DNA of 64,000 nucleotides from Sphingobacteriales bacterium (GTDB lineage Bacteria > Bacteroidota > Bacteroidia > Chitinophagales > JADIYW01): NCBI GenBank assembly GCA_016699615.1, contig CP064984.1:1894001-1958000 (forward strand). The letters run 5' to 3'. The notes under the pieces were generated by a model. It searched no databases. It was given only the letters and a program-made list of their open reading frames with translations, and had not been told where the DNA came from. The translations under genes and the position numbers were made by a program. Each line of letters opens with the position of its first letter. The stretch's first letter is position 1. Positions 25,041 through 35,655 of this stretch are shown one piece after another.

Positions 25041-25893
25041 AGGAACGATTTTGTATTTTATGATGTTTGCAATGCTTGTTGCATCATGTAAGCAAAAGAA
25101 GAAAGATGAAAATTTAGAAGGCGAACTTAAAATATATGCTGACACAAATCTTGCTGTATTATTAGATCAGTTTATTCCAGTTTTTGAAAATATCTATCCA
25201 AATATTCAAATAAAATTTGTGTACAAATATGAAGATGAAATATTACAAGACTATTTTGATAATAAAACAGATAATATTATTCTGAGCAGAAGACTGTCTG
25301 AGAATGAAGTAGCTTATGCCAACCAACACAAAGCCTCAGAATCATCTCAATTTACATTTGCATATGATGCCATTGCTGTTTTTACAAATAAGAACAATCA
25401 AGATTCTATATTTAATACTTCAAAATATACTACCTATCAGATGGTTTTTGATAATAGTAAATCAGGAATTGCAAAAGTTGTTATGCCAGATACTATCCAG
25501 AAAGTAGCTGCCAATTTAATTCAGAATTTTAAAGATATGCAATCATTCATTGTAACAAATCAAGCAATTGGGTTTGTGCAGTTTAGTAATATTTCAAATA
25601 AAAATATTAGAGAAACTAATGATTTTTACAATCAATATAAATTATTAAAAGTAAAATCAGGGCAAGATGTATTTGAACTCAACCAAGAAGCAATATTTCA
25701 AAGTTCTTATCCATTTATGCGACAACTTACTATAATTTCTACACAAAGCATGACATCTAAGCAGAAATTGTTTTCAAGATTTCTTTTCAAATCAAGAGCA
25801 TCAAAATTAATTTTACACCATGGAATAGTGCCAGCCAAAATTCCATCAATAGAAATTAATATGATTGATAGAAATTTTCAAGTTGAGCCATAA
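25027..25893 (+). CDS. PstS-like substrate-binding lipoprotein
   Basis: 288 residues. Lipobox in AMLVASC gives a lipoprotein with an acylated Cys. The rest is a type II periplasmic-binding fold of the PstS group (ELKIYADTNLAVLLDQFIPVFENIYPNIQIKF; DAIAVFTNK; SYPFMRQLTIIS). No ABC permease or ATPase is nearby, so it is not a plain uptake component; in this phylum such proteins follow tonB. The ligand is unknown: phosphate is suggested only by the family. Confidence 0.75.
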   Translation: MKNIKGTILYFMMFAMLVASCKQKKKDENLEGELKIYADTNLAVLLDQFIPVFENIYPNIQIKFVYKYEDEILQDYFDNKTDNIILSRRLSENEVAYANQHKASESSQFTFAYDAIAVFTNKNNQDSIFNTSKYTTYQMVFDNSKSGIAKVVMPDTIQKVAANLIQNFKDMQSFIVTNQAIGFVQFSNISNKNIRETNDFYNQYKLLKVKSGQDVFELNQEAIFQSSYPFMRQLTIISTQSMTSKQKLFSRFLFKSRASKLILHHGIVPAKIPSIEINMIDRNFQVEP

Positions 25894-25972
25894 AAATATA
25901 TCAGATTGTAATAATATCTTAACTCATTTTTTCAAGAATTGTTGTATTTTTATCAAAAGTAATTGAATCATT

Positions 25973-27232
25973 ATGTCAGAAGAAAAAATCACATTGAACA
26001 TCGGTGGCAAAGAAACAATTTGTCCAGTAATAGTTGGTACAGAAAATGAGCCAGCAATTGATATTAGTAATTTAAGACAAGATACAGGCTTTGTAACACT
26101 GGATTTTGGATACAAGAATACAGGCGCAACTACTAGTAAAATTACATTTCTTGATGGAGAAGAAGGTATTTTAAGATACAGAGGCTACGATATTTCAGAA
26201 CTAGCAGAAAAATCAAACTTTGTTGAAGTAACATATTTATTATTGTATGGAGAATTACCAACAGCAGCTCAATTAAAATCTTTTGAAGAAGAATTGAAAA
26301 AGAATTCTGACATACCAGAAGAAATAGGAAATATAATAAAAGCTATGCCAAAAGGCACACATCCAATGGCACAGTTAGCAGCAGCAACAATAGCACTATC
26401 TGGTGTATTTGGAAAAGATGCTGCAAAAACTACAAATGAAAACTTAATTAATATCTTAGCTAAATTCCCAGTCATTGTTGCAATGGTAATGAGAAATTCG
26501 CAAGGAAAAGATTTTGTTAACAATGATAAATCTTTAGGATATGTTGAGAATTTCTTAAACATGGCTTTTGGCACAATGCCTTCTGCAGCAGTTGTAGATG
26601 CTATGGATAAATTATTAATATTACACGCTGATCATGAACAAAATTGTTCTACATCAACTGTGCGTATGGTAGGTTCATCAAATGCAAATATCTATGCATC
26701 AGTAAGTGGTGGCATTGCAGCACTTTGGGGACCATTACATGGTGGCGCAAATCAAGCAGTATTAGAGCAACTTGAAGCTATTGAAAAGGATGGTGGCTCT
26801 ACACAGAAATTTGTGGATATGGCTAAAGACAAAGAATCTGGATTTAGATTAATGGGCTTTGGACATAGAGTGTATAAAAACTTTGATCCAAGAGCAAAAA
26901 TTATTAAAAAAGCAGCAGATGATGTTTTAAAAGATTTGAATATTGTAGATAAAAAATTAACAATAGCAAGAGAATTAGAACAAGCTGCATTGACTGATGA
27001 GTATTTCGTAAAAAGAAATTTATATCCAAATGTAGATTTCTATTCTGGAATAATATATCAAGCAATTGGTTTCCCAACAGATATTTTTACAACATTATTT
27101 GCATTAGGTAGATTACCAGGTTGGGTGTCACAATGGAAAGAAATGAAAGAAAATAAAGAACCAATAGGTAGACCAAGACAAATCTATACAGGTGCTGTGC
27201 TTAGAACGTATCCTAATATTGAAGAAAGGTAA
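25973..27232 (+). CDS. gltA: citrate synthase
   Basis: Condenses acetyl-CoA and oxaloacetate in the TCA cycle. 419 residues, of the long type I hexameric form with an N-terminal beta domain (ITLNIGGKETICPVIVGTENEP). Catalytic His in LHADHEQNCSTSTVR and in GFGHRVYKNFDPRA, and Asp in NVDFYSGIIYQAIGFP are in place; GPLHGGANQAVLEQL is the CoA/oxaloacetate loop. Monocistronic; no terminator better than a five-pair hairpin is seen before the ABC exporter. Confidence 0.96.
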   Translation: MSEEKITLNIGGKETICPVIVGTENEPAIDISNLRQDTGFVTLDFGYKNTGATTSKITFLDGEEGILRYRGYDISELAEKSNFVEVTYLLLYGELPTAAQLKSFEEELKKNSDIPEEIGNIIKAMPKGTHPMAQLAAATIALSGVFGKDAAKTTNENLINILAKFPVIVAMVMRNSQGKDFVNNDKSLGYVENFLNMAFGTMPSAAVVDAMDKLLILHADHEQNCSTSTVRMVGSSNANIYASVSGGIAALWGPLHGGANQAVLEQLEAIEKDGGSTQKFVDMAKDKESGFRLMGFGHRVYKNFDPRAKIIKKAADDVLKDLNIVDKKLTIARELEQAALTDEYFVKRNLYPNVDFYSGIIYQAIGFPTDIFTTLFALGRLPGWVSQWKEMKENKEPIGRPRQIYTGAVLRTYPNIEER

Positions 27233-27301
27233 TTTGTACTAACTTTATTAGTCAAGTCGTATTTTTTTAATATTTGCATAGCAATAGATTTGTAATCACA
27301 T

Positions 27302-29104
27302 ATGAGTAATCAGGAATTAGGTAAAGAGGCGAATAAAATTTCAAAGGATAGATTGTTTTATTCATTAGGTATTTTTAAATATTTAATGCCATATAAAATC
27401 TATTTTATAATAGGAATGATAGCATTGGTTTTATCTAGTGCGTCTGTTATGATTTTACCAAAATTAATAGGTGGCTTGGTTGATGTTTCTACAGGCAAAT
27501 CATTCTATGATATTAAAAATAGGAATACACTAGGATTGTTTTTTATTATCGTATTTATTACGCAAGGTGTCTTATCTTTTCTTAGAATATATCTTTTTGC
27601 AAAAGCAAACGAGCCAGCATTAGCAAATATCAGACAAGATTTGTATGATAAAATCATTAGTATGCCAATTCCATTTTTTGAAGAAAGAAGAATTGGCGAT
27701 CTTACTAGTAGAATTACTAATGATGTCGCAGCATTACAAGATGTTTTATCATTAACATTAGCTGAAACATTTAGACAAATATCAGTTTTAATTATAGGCA
27801 TAGCAATGTTGTTTTTTACTTCAGTAAAATTGACAATGGTTATGCTAATGTCTATTCCTATTGTAGTTCTAATTGCAGTAATATTTGGTAAGTTTATTCA
27901 AAAAAATTCAAGACTTACACAAGAAGCACTAGCTGAAGCAAATGTAATTGCAGAAGAAACTTTCCAATCTATTTCTATGGTAAAAGCATACACCAGCGAA
28001 AATTATGAAAGCAATAGATATAAGAAGAAGATAGAAAACACACTGAGATTAGCACTTAAAAATTCATTATACAGAGGCACATTTGTTTCATTCATCATTG
28101 TGGCAACTTTTGGTTCAATAATGTTTGTGTTATGGTATGGTTCTGGTTTGGTAGAACAATATCAAAGCAATTCAAGTCAAGGAATGTCAGAAGGAAATTT
28201 AGTTTCTTTTTTAATAGTTACTGTGTTTATTGGTGCAGCATTAGGTGGACTGAGTGATGCTTTTGGAAGAATATTAAAAGCATTAGGTTCTTCCGAACGT
28301 ATCTTAGATATGATAAATGACAAAACAGAAACAGATGCAAATGAATACCAATCAAAAGTTTTGAATGGTGATATTGTATTTAAAGATATAAGCTTTGCAT
28401 ATCCATCAAGAAAAGATATTCTGATATTTGATGCATTAAATTTGGAAATTAACCAAGGTAAAAAAATTGCACTTGTAGGTGCGTCAGGTGCAGGAAAATC
28501 AACTATCTTTAATTTATTACTTAGATTTTATCAGCCAGATAGCGGTAATGTATATATAAATAATGTAAGTATAAATGATATTACAGTAAAAGAATTAAGA
28601 GGAAATATTGCCATTGTACCACAAGAAGTAATATTGTTTGGTGGAACAATTAGAGAAAATATTTTGTACGGTAAAAAAGATGCTACAGAAACAGAATTGT
28701 TAGAAGCAGCAAAAAAGGCAAATGCATGGCAATTTATTAAAAACTTTCCAGAAGGTCTTGATACAATCGTTGGCGAACGTGGCGTAAAATTATCAGGTGG
28801 ACAAAAACAAAGAATTGCAATTGCACGGGCAATTTTAAAAGATCCAGCAATACTATTGTTAGATGAAGCAACAAGTGCATTAGATGCAGAATCTGAAGTG
28901 CTAGTACAAGATGCTTTGAATAATTTAATGGAAAATAGAACAACAATTATTATTGCACATAGACTTTCTACAATAAGAAACGTAGATACTATTTATGTAT
29001 TAGATAAAGGAAAAATTGTTGAACACGGAACTCATAGCGAGTTGAGCCAATTGGAATCTGGAATGTATAATAATTTGCTTAAACTACAATACCAACTTAC
29101 CTAG
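27302..29104 (+). CDS. ABC transporter, fused permease and ATPase (MsbA-like)
   Basis: Half-size exporter of 600 residues. Six membrane helices in residues 1-320 (ABC_membrane fold, with the coupling-helix region RQDLYDKIISMPIPFFEERRIGDLTSRI), then an ATPase domain: GASGAGKST (Walker A), LSGGQKQR (signature), ILLLDEATSALD (Walker B), IAHRLST (switch His). Works as a homodimer. Like MsbA/BmrA lipid or drug exporters; in Bacteroidota this group often is called MsbA-like without proof of substrate. Converges with murF-alr with a four-base overlap. Confidence 0.9.
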   Translation: MSNQELGKEANKISKDRLFYSLGIFKYLMPYKIYFIIGMIALVLSSASVMILPKLIGGLVDVSTGKSFYDIKNRNTLGLFFIIVFITQGVLSFLRIYLFAKANEPALANIRQDLYDKIISMPIPFFEERRIGDLTSRITNDVAALQDVLSLTLAETFRQISVLIIGIAMLFFTSVKLTMVMLMSIPIVVLIAVIFGKFIQKNSRLTQEALAEANVIAEETFQSISMVKAYTSENYESNRYKKKIENTLRLALKNSLYRGTFVSFIIVATFGSIMFVLWYGSGLVEQYQSNSSQGMSEGNLVSFLIVTVFIGAALGGLSDAFGRILKALGSSERILDMINDKTETDANEYQSKVLNGDIVFKDISFAYPSRKDILIFDALNLEINQGKKIALVGASGAGKSTIFNLLLRFYQPDSGNVYINNVSINDITVKELRGNIAIVPQEVILFGGTIRENILYGKKDATETELLEAAKKANAWQFIKNFPEGLDTIVGERGVKLSGGQKQRIAIARAILKDPAILLLDEATSALDAESEVLVQDALNNLMENRTTIIIAHRLSTIRNVDTIYVLDKGKIVEHGTHSELSQLESGMYNNLLKLQYQLT

Positions 29105-31563
29105 TCTAAAAAATATATTCTTTTTACTCTTGATGAAATTGAGGTCAATAATTCGTAAGGAATTGTGCCAATTTTCTTTGCTTGGTCTATAATAGAAATT
29201 TCTTTTCCATAGATTTCTACTTCATCACCTTCTTGTACATCTTCAATATTTGTGATGTCTGCCATGCACATGTCCATGCATACATTACCTATAATTTTTG
29301 CACGTTTCCCATTGATAGAAACTTCACCAACACCATTGCCGAATCTTCTATCAAAACCATCAGCGTAGCCAATTGCCAAAACTGCAATTGTAATATCACG
29401 ATTGGCTACACCTTTTCTAGAATAACCAACAGTATCAAATTGTTTTACATGTTTTATTTGGGCAACTCTTGTTTTTAATCTACTAATTGTTTGTAGTTTG
29501 TTTTGCAAAATGCCACTACTGTCTACGCCATACAAACCAATACCTAATCTTACAAAATTAAATTGTGCATCTTTAAAACGAACAATTCCAGCAGAATTTA
29601 AAATATGTTTTGGAATCTTTATTTGCAGTGCTTGTTCTATTGATGTACAAATTGCATTAAAAGTATCAATTTGTTGATGCGTAAAATTATCAAAAATCTC
29701 ATCTTCACTTGCAGAAAGATGCGAAAATATTGTCTTTATCGTGATATTACGATGATTAGAAAGTATGTCTATTAATACATTAATTTCAGTGCTTGGAATG
29801 CCTAACCTATTCATTCCTGTTTCTATTTTAAGATGAATACATATTGGCACACCATCAGCTTTTTCTATTAATTTCTCTAAAATTGAAATAGAATATATTT
29901 CAGGTTCAAGTTGATATTGTATCATTCTATTAAAATCAACCTTATCAGGATTCATAACCATGATAGGTGTTTTAATGCCGTTTCTTCTAAGCGTCACACC
30001 TTCGTCAGTGTACGCAACTGCAAGTATAGACACGCCTTCTTTCTCCAATAAACTTGCCAATTCTATACTACCACTTCCATAAGAAAATGCCTTGACCATG
30101 GCAATTATACCAATATTTTTATTTAAAATAGATTTATAAATATTCAAATTATGTGTAAGTGCATTTAGATTTATTTCTAAAATTGTTTCATGTGTTTGTC
30201 CAATCAATTCTTTGGTGATATTTTCAAACTCAAATTTTCTTGCACCTTTTACTAAAATAATTTCATTATTAAAGTTTAATGTTGCAATATTATCTAATAA
30301 GTTTTCTGTATTGTCAAAAACAAAAACTGTATTTATATATTTTTGCAATATGGCTTTGTATTCAGTAAATATTTTACCTACACCAATTATTTTTTTAAAT
30401 TGATGTTGCTGACAAATAGAAATTATTTTTTGTATAAAACTTTCTGCGCTTAAGCCACTTTCTTCAAAATCAGAAAGAATAATGGTTTTGCTTTTCTGAG
30501 CATCTTGTTGATTTAAGAAATCAATAGCAATTTGTAATGATAGAAAATCTGCTGAATAAGAATCATCAATTATTGTACAATTATTAATACCATATTTGAG
30601 TTCTAAACGCATTGGTAAGTTGCGCAACTTTTCTATTCGTTGTTGTATTGTTGTAGTATCATATTCTAAAAGGTACAGACAAACAATACAATGAATACAG
30701 TTTTCTACAGATGCTGCATCTTCAAAATGTATATGAAAACTTTGATCAAATATTTTATTTTCTTTGTGATAGATGCAAATATTGTAAAGATTGTTACCTA
30801 TGTTTTCTTTCTTCCAAGCATAAGTATTATTTCTGTTTTTTAATTTTTCATGCAATTGCTCATATTCAATATGGTAAATTATTACATCAGCATGATTGAA
30901 CAACTTTAGCTTTTCCTCAATTTTTTCTTCTATGGATATAAAACCAGAATCGTGTGCTGGACCAATGTTAGAAAAAATACCAATATTTGGCTGTATCATT
31001 TTTTCTAAGTTTTCCATTTCCATTGTAGATGAAATACCAGCTTCAAAAATTCCTATTTCATGTTCTGTTTCTATATTTAAAATGGACAATGCTACACCAA
31101 CTTGAGAATTATAACTCTTTGGACTTTTTATTGTCTTTCTATCTTGATGAATTAGTTGATACAACCATTCTTTGATAATTGTTTTGCCATTAGAACCAGT
31201 GATTCCAATAGTACGCAAATTAAATTGTACTCTATGAAATGTTGCCAATGATTGTAAGGCATCTAAGCAGTTTTTTACAGTAATGAATTGTGCAGTAGGA
31301 AATTTTTCTGCATCAATATTTTCTGAAATAATAAAGCTGCGAACACCTTTTTCATAACAATTTTTTATGTAATGATGACCATTGTTTCGTTCGCCAACAA
31401 TGCAAAAGAATAAGGTATGTTTGTGTAGATTTGTTCTTGAATCTATAGCAACTTGAGTAATAATATTATCAGAAATAATATTGTTTTCTGTACTTAAAAT
31501 ACTCGCAATTTTAGATAAATGATATTGCACAAGACAAAGATATAAAAGATAATTCTTCTGCAT
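29101..31563 (-). CDS. bifunctional MurF / alanine racemase
   Basis: Two peptidoglycan enzymes in one 820-residue chain, a Bacteroidota hallmark: the N-terminal half is UDP-MurNAc-tripeptide:D-Ala-D-Ala ligase (P-loop GITGSNGKT near residue 120, FEAGISSTMEME, DDSYSADFLS), and the C-terminal half an alanine racemase with the PLP Lys in AMVKAFSYG near residue 485, LGIGLYGVDSS and a catalytic Tyr region SRKGVANRD. The fusion puts D-Ala formation and D-Ala-D-Ala attachment in one protein. The true start may be the GTG 11 codons in (MQYHLSKIAS), since the first 11 residues look untypical. Divergent from the addA-like gene with a 25-base gap. Confidence 0.95.
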   Translation of the reverse strand: MQKNYLLYLCLVQYHLSKIASILSTENNIISDNIITQVAIDSRTNLHKHTLFFCIVGERNNGHHYIKNCYEKGVRSFIISENIDAEKFPTAQFITVKNCLDALQSLATFHRVQFNLRTIGITGSNGKTIIKEWLYQLIHQDRKTIKSPKSYNSQVGVALSILNIETEHEIGIFEAGISSTMEMENLEKMIQPNIGIFSNIGPAHDSGFISIEEKIEEKLKLFNHADVIIYHIEYEQLHEKLKNRNNTYAWKKENIGNNLYNICIYHKENKIFDQSFHIHFEDAASVENCIHCIVCLYLLEYDTTTIQQRIEKLRNLPMRLELKYGINNCTIIDDSYSADFLSLQIAIDFLNQQDAQKSKTIILSDFEESGLSAESFIQKIISICQQHQFKKIIGVGKIFTEYKAILQKYINTVFVFDNTENLLDNIATLNFNNEIILVKGARKFEFENITKELIGQTHETILEINLNALTHNLNIYKSILNKNIGIIAMVKAFSYGSGSIELASLLEKEGVSILAVAYTDEGVTLRRNGIKTPIMVMNPDKVDFNRMIQYQLEPEIYSISILEKLIEKADGVPICIHLKIETGMNRLGIPSTEINVLIDILSNHRNITIKTIFSHLSASEDEIFDNFTHQQIDTFNAICTSIEQALQIKIPKHILNSAGIVRFKDAQFNFVRLGIGLYGVDSSGILQNKLQTISRLKTRVAQIKHVKQFDTVGYSRKGVANRDITIAVLAIGYADGFDRRFGNGVGEVSINGKRAKIIGNVCMDMCMADITNIEDVQEGDEVEIYGKEISIIDQAKKIGTIPYELLTSISSRVKRIYFLD

Positions 31564-31588
31564 TCAAATATTTTCTTATTTTTAATAA

Positions 31589-34500
31589 GTGCAATCACAA
31601 CTTAAAATATATAAAGCATCAGCTGGCTCTGGAAAAACATACACGCTTGCAAAATCTTATGTAAAAATTTTAATAAGAAATCCTAAGCACTACAAAAATA
31701 TTTTGGCAATTACTTTTACCAAAAAAGCTACTGCTGAAATGAAAAATAGAATTCTACTTTTTCTTCAACAGATAACAGACAACTCAAATAAACAATTGAT
31801 TGCTGATGTAATAGCTGAGATAAAAAATGAATATAAATTTGATGTCAGTGAAATAATTCATAAGCAAGCTGCAAAAGCTATTCAGTACATATTGCATGAT
31901 TATTCGCACTTTCAAGTTACAACAATAGATAGTTTCTTTCAACTAATTATTCGCTCATTTGCCAAAGAACTAAAGTTGCCAATAGGTATGCAAATTGAGA
32001 TTGACACACAATCAGTCTTAGAATATTGCGTTCAAAAATTATTAGAAAGCTACGAGTATGTTGATGAAGATATTTCTGAGTGGTTGTTGCAATATGTGTA
32101 CAATCAAATAGATAATGAGAAAGGTTGGAATATTGAAAAACAAATAACTGAGTTAGGAAAAGAATTATTAAAAGAAGAATATGTATTGCTGAAAAAAGAT
32201 ATTGAACATACACATAAAATAGATTTTGAACAGTATACAAAAATTGCCAAAGAACAGCAAGAAATTATAAGTGATTATAAGAAATTTGTAAGCACACAAG
32301 GAAATTTAGCCAATGAAATTATACAAAAAAACGATATTAATGTAATGCTGTTTTCTTATAAAAATAGTTCTATTGGTTCTTTTGTTGATAAAGCAAAAAA
32401 TGGCTTTGTAGATTCATTTGCTAGAGTGCAAAAGATGGTAGATGGCGAAATGGCTTTGTTTTCAAAAGATACTATGGATAAATTTCCTGAAGAAGTAGAT
32501 AGAGTTACAGAAATTTGGCATAATGAATTGCATGATGCAATTAATAGTATCTTAAATTATCATATAAATAACATAAGTAAATATAATACAGCTAACAATA
32601 TCTTGAAAAATATATATTCGATGGCATTGTTAGATGAATTGGCAAATCAACTTAGTGTATATCGAAATCAAGAGAATATTATTCTAATATCAGATGCATC
32701 TTATTTTATTGCAAAAATTGCAGATGAAGAAGCAACACCATTTATATATGAGAAAATGAGTACGTTTATTCAATATATTTTGATAGACGAATTTCAGGAT
32801 ACTTCTGCTTTGCAATGGAAAAGTTTATTGCCAATTATAATTGAGATTTTATCCAAAGGTTATGGTTTAAGTTTAATTGTTGGCGATGCTAAACAAAGCA
32901 TTTATAGGTGGCGTGGCGGAAAAATGGAATTGATACTACATCAAGTAGATATAGATTTAGAAAATTACAAAGCCTTAAAGCAAGAAATTGTTTTAGAAGA
33001 TAATTACAGAAGTTGTCCAAAAATTATAGAATTTAATAACTCACTATTCTCATGTATTTCTAATAAATATGAGAATTTACAGTTGCTAAAAGATGCATAC
33101 TATAAGCACGAACAGAATATAAAAAATACAATATTTGATGGCTATGTAGCATGCAAATGGATAAATAAAAAAGAGGAAGACGTATTTGAAATCTTAATAC
33201 AAGAACTTAGACAAATTAATCAAAGGTACAATTGGAAAGATGTTGCTATTTTGGTAAGAACAAATGCAGAAGCAGAAAATTTAGCTACTTATTTCCAACA
33301 AAATGCAACAGACATACCATTTGTTTCAGCCGAGTCATTTTTAATTAGCAATCATTTAAGTGTACAATTAATTATAGATACATTAGAATGTTTAATATTT
33401 AATAATAATTTTTATAAATACAAATTAGATAATGTATTTTCTATTTATTTTGGTATAGAAAATACAGATAAAGTACTTAGAAAAAAAGAACAATTTAATT
33501 TTGAAAACTATTGGAACGAAAATAATTTTGATATAATAAACATCAATACATCTACACTTTTAGATACTGTAGAGATGTTGCTGTCTGTTTATAAATTTGA
33601 TTCTTCAAGCAATATATATATACTTAGATTGCTGGATGATGTGCACCAATACATACAAAATGTAGACAATAATGTATTAGGTTATTTAAGGTATTGGCAA
33701 GAAAATAAAAAGAAAATAACCATTCTGCCATCAGACGATACAAACTCAATTCAGATAATGACAATTCATAAAGCCAAAGGCTTAGAGTTCCCAGTTGTAG
33801 TTTTGCCATTCGTTAATTGGAATTTGCAACCAAAATCCAATACTATTTTTTGGACTGAAAACGATTCTTTTTTTAATGATAATTCTGCTATTCCATTGTC
33901 TTATTCAAGTTCATTAGATGATTCTGAATTTAGTGATGCCTATCAATCAGAAACGCAATTGGCATTTGTAGATAATATCAATAATTTGTACGTAGCATTT
34001 ACAAGAGCAGAAAAAGAATTGTATATCTATGCAAATTCAATAGCTAAAGATGATAAAAAAACGAAGCAAACAGTAGCTATCGAAATAAAATCTGCGAATG
34101 CTTTGTTGTACTATTCTTTGCAACAAGACGAAATACTCAAAAAATATTTTATTGATGAAAGTAATTTTTTATTTGGACACAAATTAGAAATAACAAAATC
34201 TGATAAGCTAAGTAAACAAGATGTGTTTAATTTTTCAAATATCTTGCAAAATAATAATTATACTTTGCACTCATCAAGCTATCAAGATGATTTTACACTA
34301 AAAGGAGAAATACTACACAACTTGTTAATGTACATCCATGATACAACTATGCTGGGTACACAGTTGGCAATAATAAAACATACATATTCATTGTCTGATG
34401 ATGATGTAGATTCTTTCAAAAAAATATATGAAAGTGTATATGATTTGTTTCTTAGTCATAAATTTATAAACGATAAGTATGAATATTTTTATGAAAGAGA

Positions 34501-34714
34501 TTTTTATTTTAATAATAAATCGTACAGAGCAGATATTGTAATTAAAACACCAGAATCAATAATTATTATAGATTATAAAACTGGACAAAAAGAACGTAGC
34601 CACGAACAACAAATTTTGGTGTATAAAAAAGCTTATGAAAAATTGTATAACCAAAATGTTTTGGCGTATCTATTATACACAGATAATATGCAGTTAATTC
34701 TTATCAATCAATGA
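31589..34714 (+). CDS. AddA-like UvrD/RecB-type helicase-nuclease
   Basis: 1041 residues. SF1 helicase: Walker A ASAGSGKT (10-17), ILAITFTKKATAEMKNR, DEFQDTSALQWK (motif II), GDAKQSIYRWRGG (motif III), LEDNYRSCPKII, IMTIHKAKGLEFPVVV and YVAFTRAEKELYIY (motif VI). The C-terminal PD-(D/E)XK nuclease has GEILHNLLMYI, then YRADIVI and IIIDYKTGQ (catalytic D...D.K). Bacteroidota have an AddA-type protein like this, whose AddB partner would be elsewhere. Role: double-strand-break end resection. Starts with GTG; stop overlaps the next ATG (ATGA). Confidence 0.9.
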   Translation: MQSQLKIYKASAGSGKTYTLAKSYVKILIRNPKHYKNILAITFTKKATAEMKNRILLFLQQITDNSNKQLIADVIAEIKNEYKFDVSEIIHKQAAKAIQYILHDYSHFQVTTIDSFFQLIIRSFAKELKLPIGMQIEIDTQSVLEYCVQKLLESYEYVDEDISEWLLQYVYNQIDNEKGWNIEKQITELGKELLKEEYVLLKKDIEHTHKIDFEQYTKIAKEQQEIISDYKKFVSTQGNLANEIIQKNDINVMLFSYKNSSIGSFVDKAKNGFVDSFARVQKMVDGEMALFSKDTMDKFPEEVDRVTEIWHNELHDAINSILNYHINNISKYNTANNILKNIYSMALLDELANQLSVYRNQENIILISDASYFIAKIADEEATPFIYEKMSTFIQYILIDEFQDTSALQWKSLLPIIIEILSKGYGLSLIVGDAKQSIYRWRGGKMELILHQVDIDLENYKALKQEIVLEDNYRSCPKIIEFNNSLFSCISNKYENLQLLKDAYYKHEQNIKNTIFDGYVACKWINKKEEDVFEILIQELRQINQRYNWKDVAILVRTNAEAENLATYFQQNATDIPFVSAESFLISNHLSVQLIIDTLECLIFNNNFYKYKLDNVFSIYFGIENTDKVLRKKEQFNFENYWNENNFDIININTSTLLDTVEMLLSVYKFDSSSNIYILRLLDDVHQYIQNVDNNVLGYLRYWQENKKKITILPSDDTNSIQIMTIHKAKGLEFPVVVLPFVNWNLQPKSNTIFWTENDSFFNDNSAIPLSYSSSLDDSEFSDAYQSETQLAFVDNINNLYVAFTRAEKELYIYANSIAKDDKKTKQTVAIEIKSANALLYYSLQQDEILKKYFIDESNFLFGHKLEITKSDKLSKQDVFNFSNILQNNNYTLHSSSYQDDFTLKGEILHNLLMYIHDTTMLGTQLAIIKHTYSLSDDDVDSFKKIYESVYDLFLSHKFINDKYEYFYERDFYFNNKSYRADIVIKTPESIIIIDYKTGQKERSHEQQILVYKKAYEKLYNQNVLAYLLYTDNMQLILINQ

Positions 34715-35655
34715 AACACAAAGCATCAACATATTGTGAAGAAGCTATTCAAATAGTTGAATTAAGCAGCCAAAACTCAACTATCAAAATTGCAATAAAT
34801 ATTGGATGTACATTGTACAGTTGGAAATATAAAGACACAGAAATAATATATTTTAATGACACACTAAAAAACTATCAAACACATAAAAAGTTAGCTGGTG
34901 TGCCATTCATGCATCCATGGTCAAATCGATTAGAAAGCGATTTTATTTTTGAGAAAGCATTTACAACAAATGATGCCATTGAAAATATTTTACATCGAGA
35001 TGCAAATAATTTGCCATTGCATGGTTTGATTTTAAAATCTACTCAATGGAAATTAGAAACACTTAAAGAAGAAGAAAATTATGCAAGTATGCGTGCTGAA
35101 ATCATTTTTGATGATGAAAATCTGTTGACTATTTTCCCATACAAACACAAAGTGCAATTAGAAATTACATTAGAAAATGATATGGTATCATACTCAGTTC
35201 AAGTAGATAGTTTAGATGATAAACCAATGCCTTTGACTTTTGGCTTTCATCCATATTTTAATTTGCAAAATTCAACTGAAAATAAATTAACTATTCCAGA
35301 TTCAGTGCTTGCATTGGTTGATGATAAAATGATTCCAACTTATCAATTTTTACAAAGTCATTTGTTGTTTGATATTAAAAACAATGTTTTAGATATTGAC
35401 AATAGAAAAATTGACCACGCATTTATACACACAAATAATGAAGTGAATTATAAATTAGAAACAACACATTATAATGTGGAGTTTATTTTGGATAATGATT
35501 ATAAAGTTGTACAAATATATTATCCAAATAATGAAGAAAAACCATATATATGCATCGAGCCAATGCTAGCAAAAGCAAATGCATTTAATCATAGTAAGTA
35601 TTTAGAAACAAAAAGAAATCAGTATACAATTAATTTTAAAATGAGCGCATATTAA
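34711..35655 (+). CDS. aldose 1-epimerase family protein
   Basis: Mutarotase fold of 314 residues. Catalytic His in LTFGFHPYFNLQ and the Glu in YICIEPML, with the first His in LPLHGLIL and the substrate-binding Arg in HPWSNRLE. It interconverts alpha and beta anomers of a sugar or a sugar phosphate. Start overlaps the stop of the helicase gene (ATGA) and the end overlaps the anti-sigma-like gene on the other strand by four bases. Substrate is undefined. Confidence 0.88.
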   Translation: MKHKASTYCEEAIQIVELSSQNSTIKIAINIGCTLYSWKYKDTEIIYFNDTLKNYQTHKKLAGVPFMHPWSNRLESDFIFEKAFTTNDAIENILHRDANNLPLHGLILKSTQWKLETLKEEENYASMRAEIIFDDENLLTIFPYKHKVQLEITLENDMVSYSVQVDSLDDKPMPLTFGFHPYFNLQNSTENKLTIPDSVLALVDDKMIPTYQFLQSHLLFDIKNNVLDIDNRKIDHAFIHTNNEVNYKLETTHYNVEFILDNDYKVVQIYYPNNEEKPYICIEPMLAKANAFNHSKYLETKRNQYTINFKMSAY

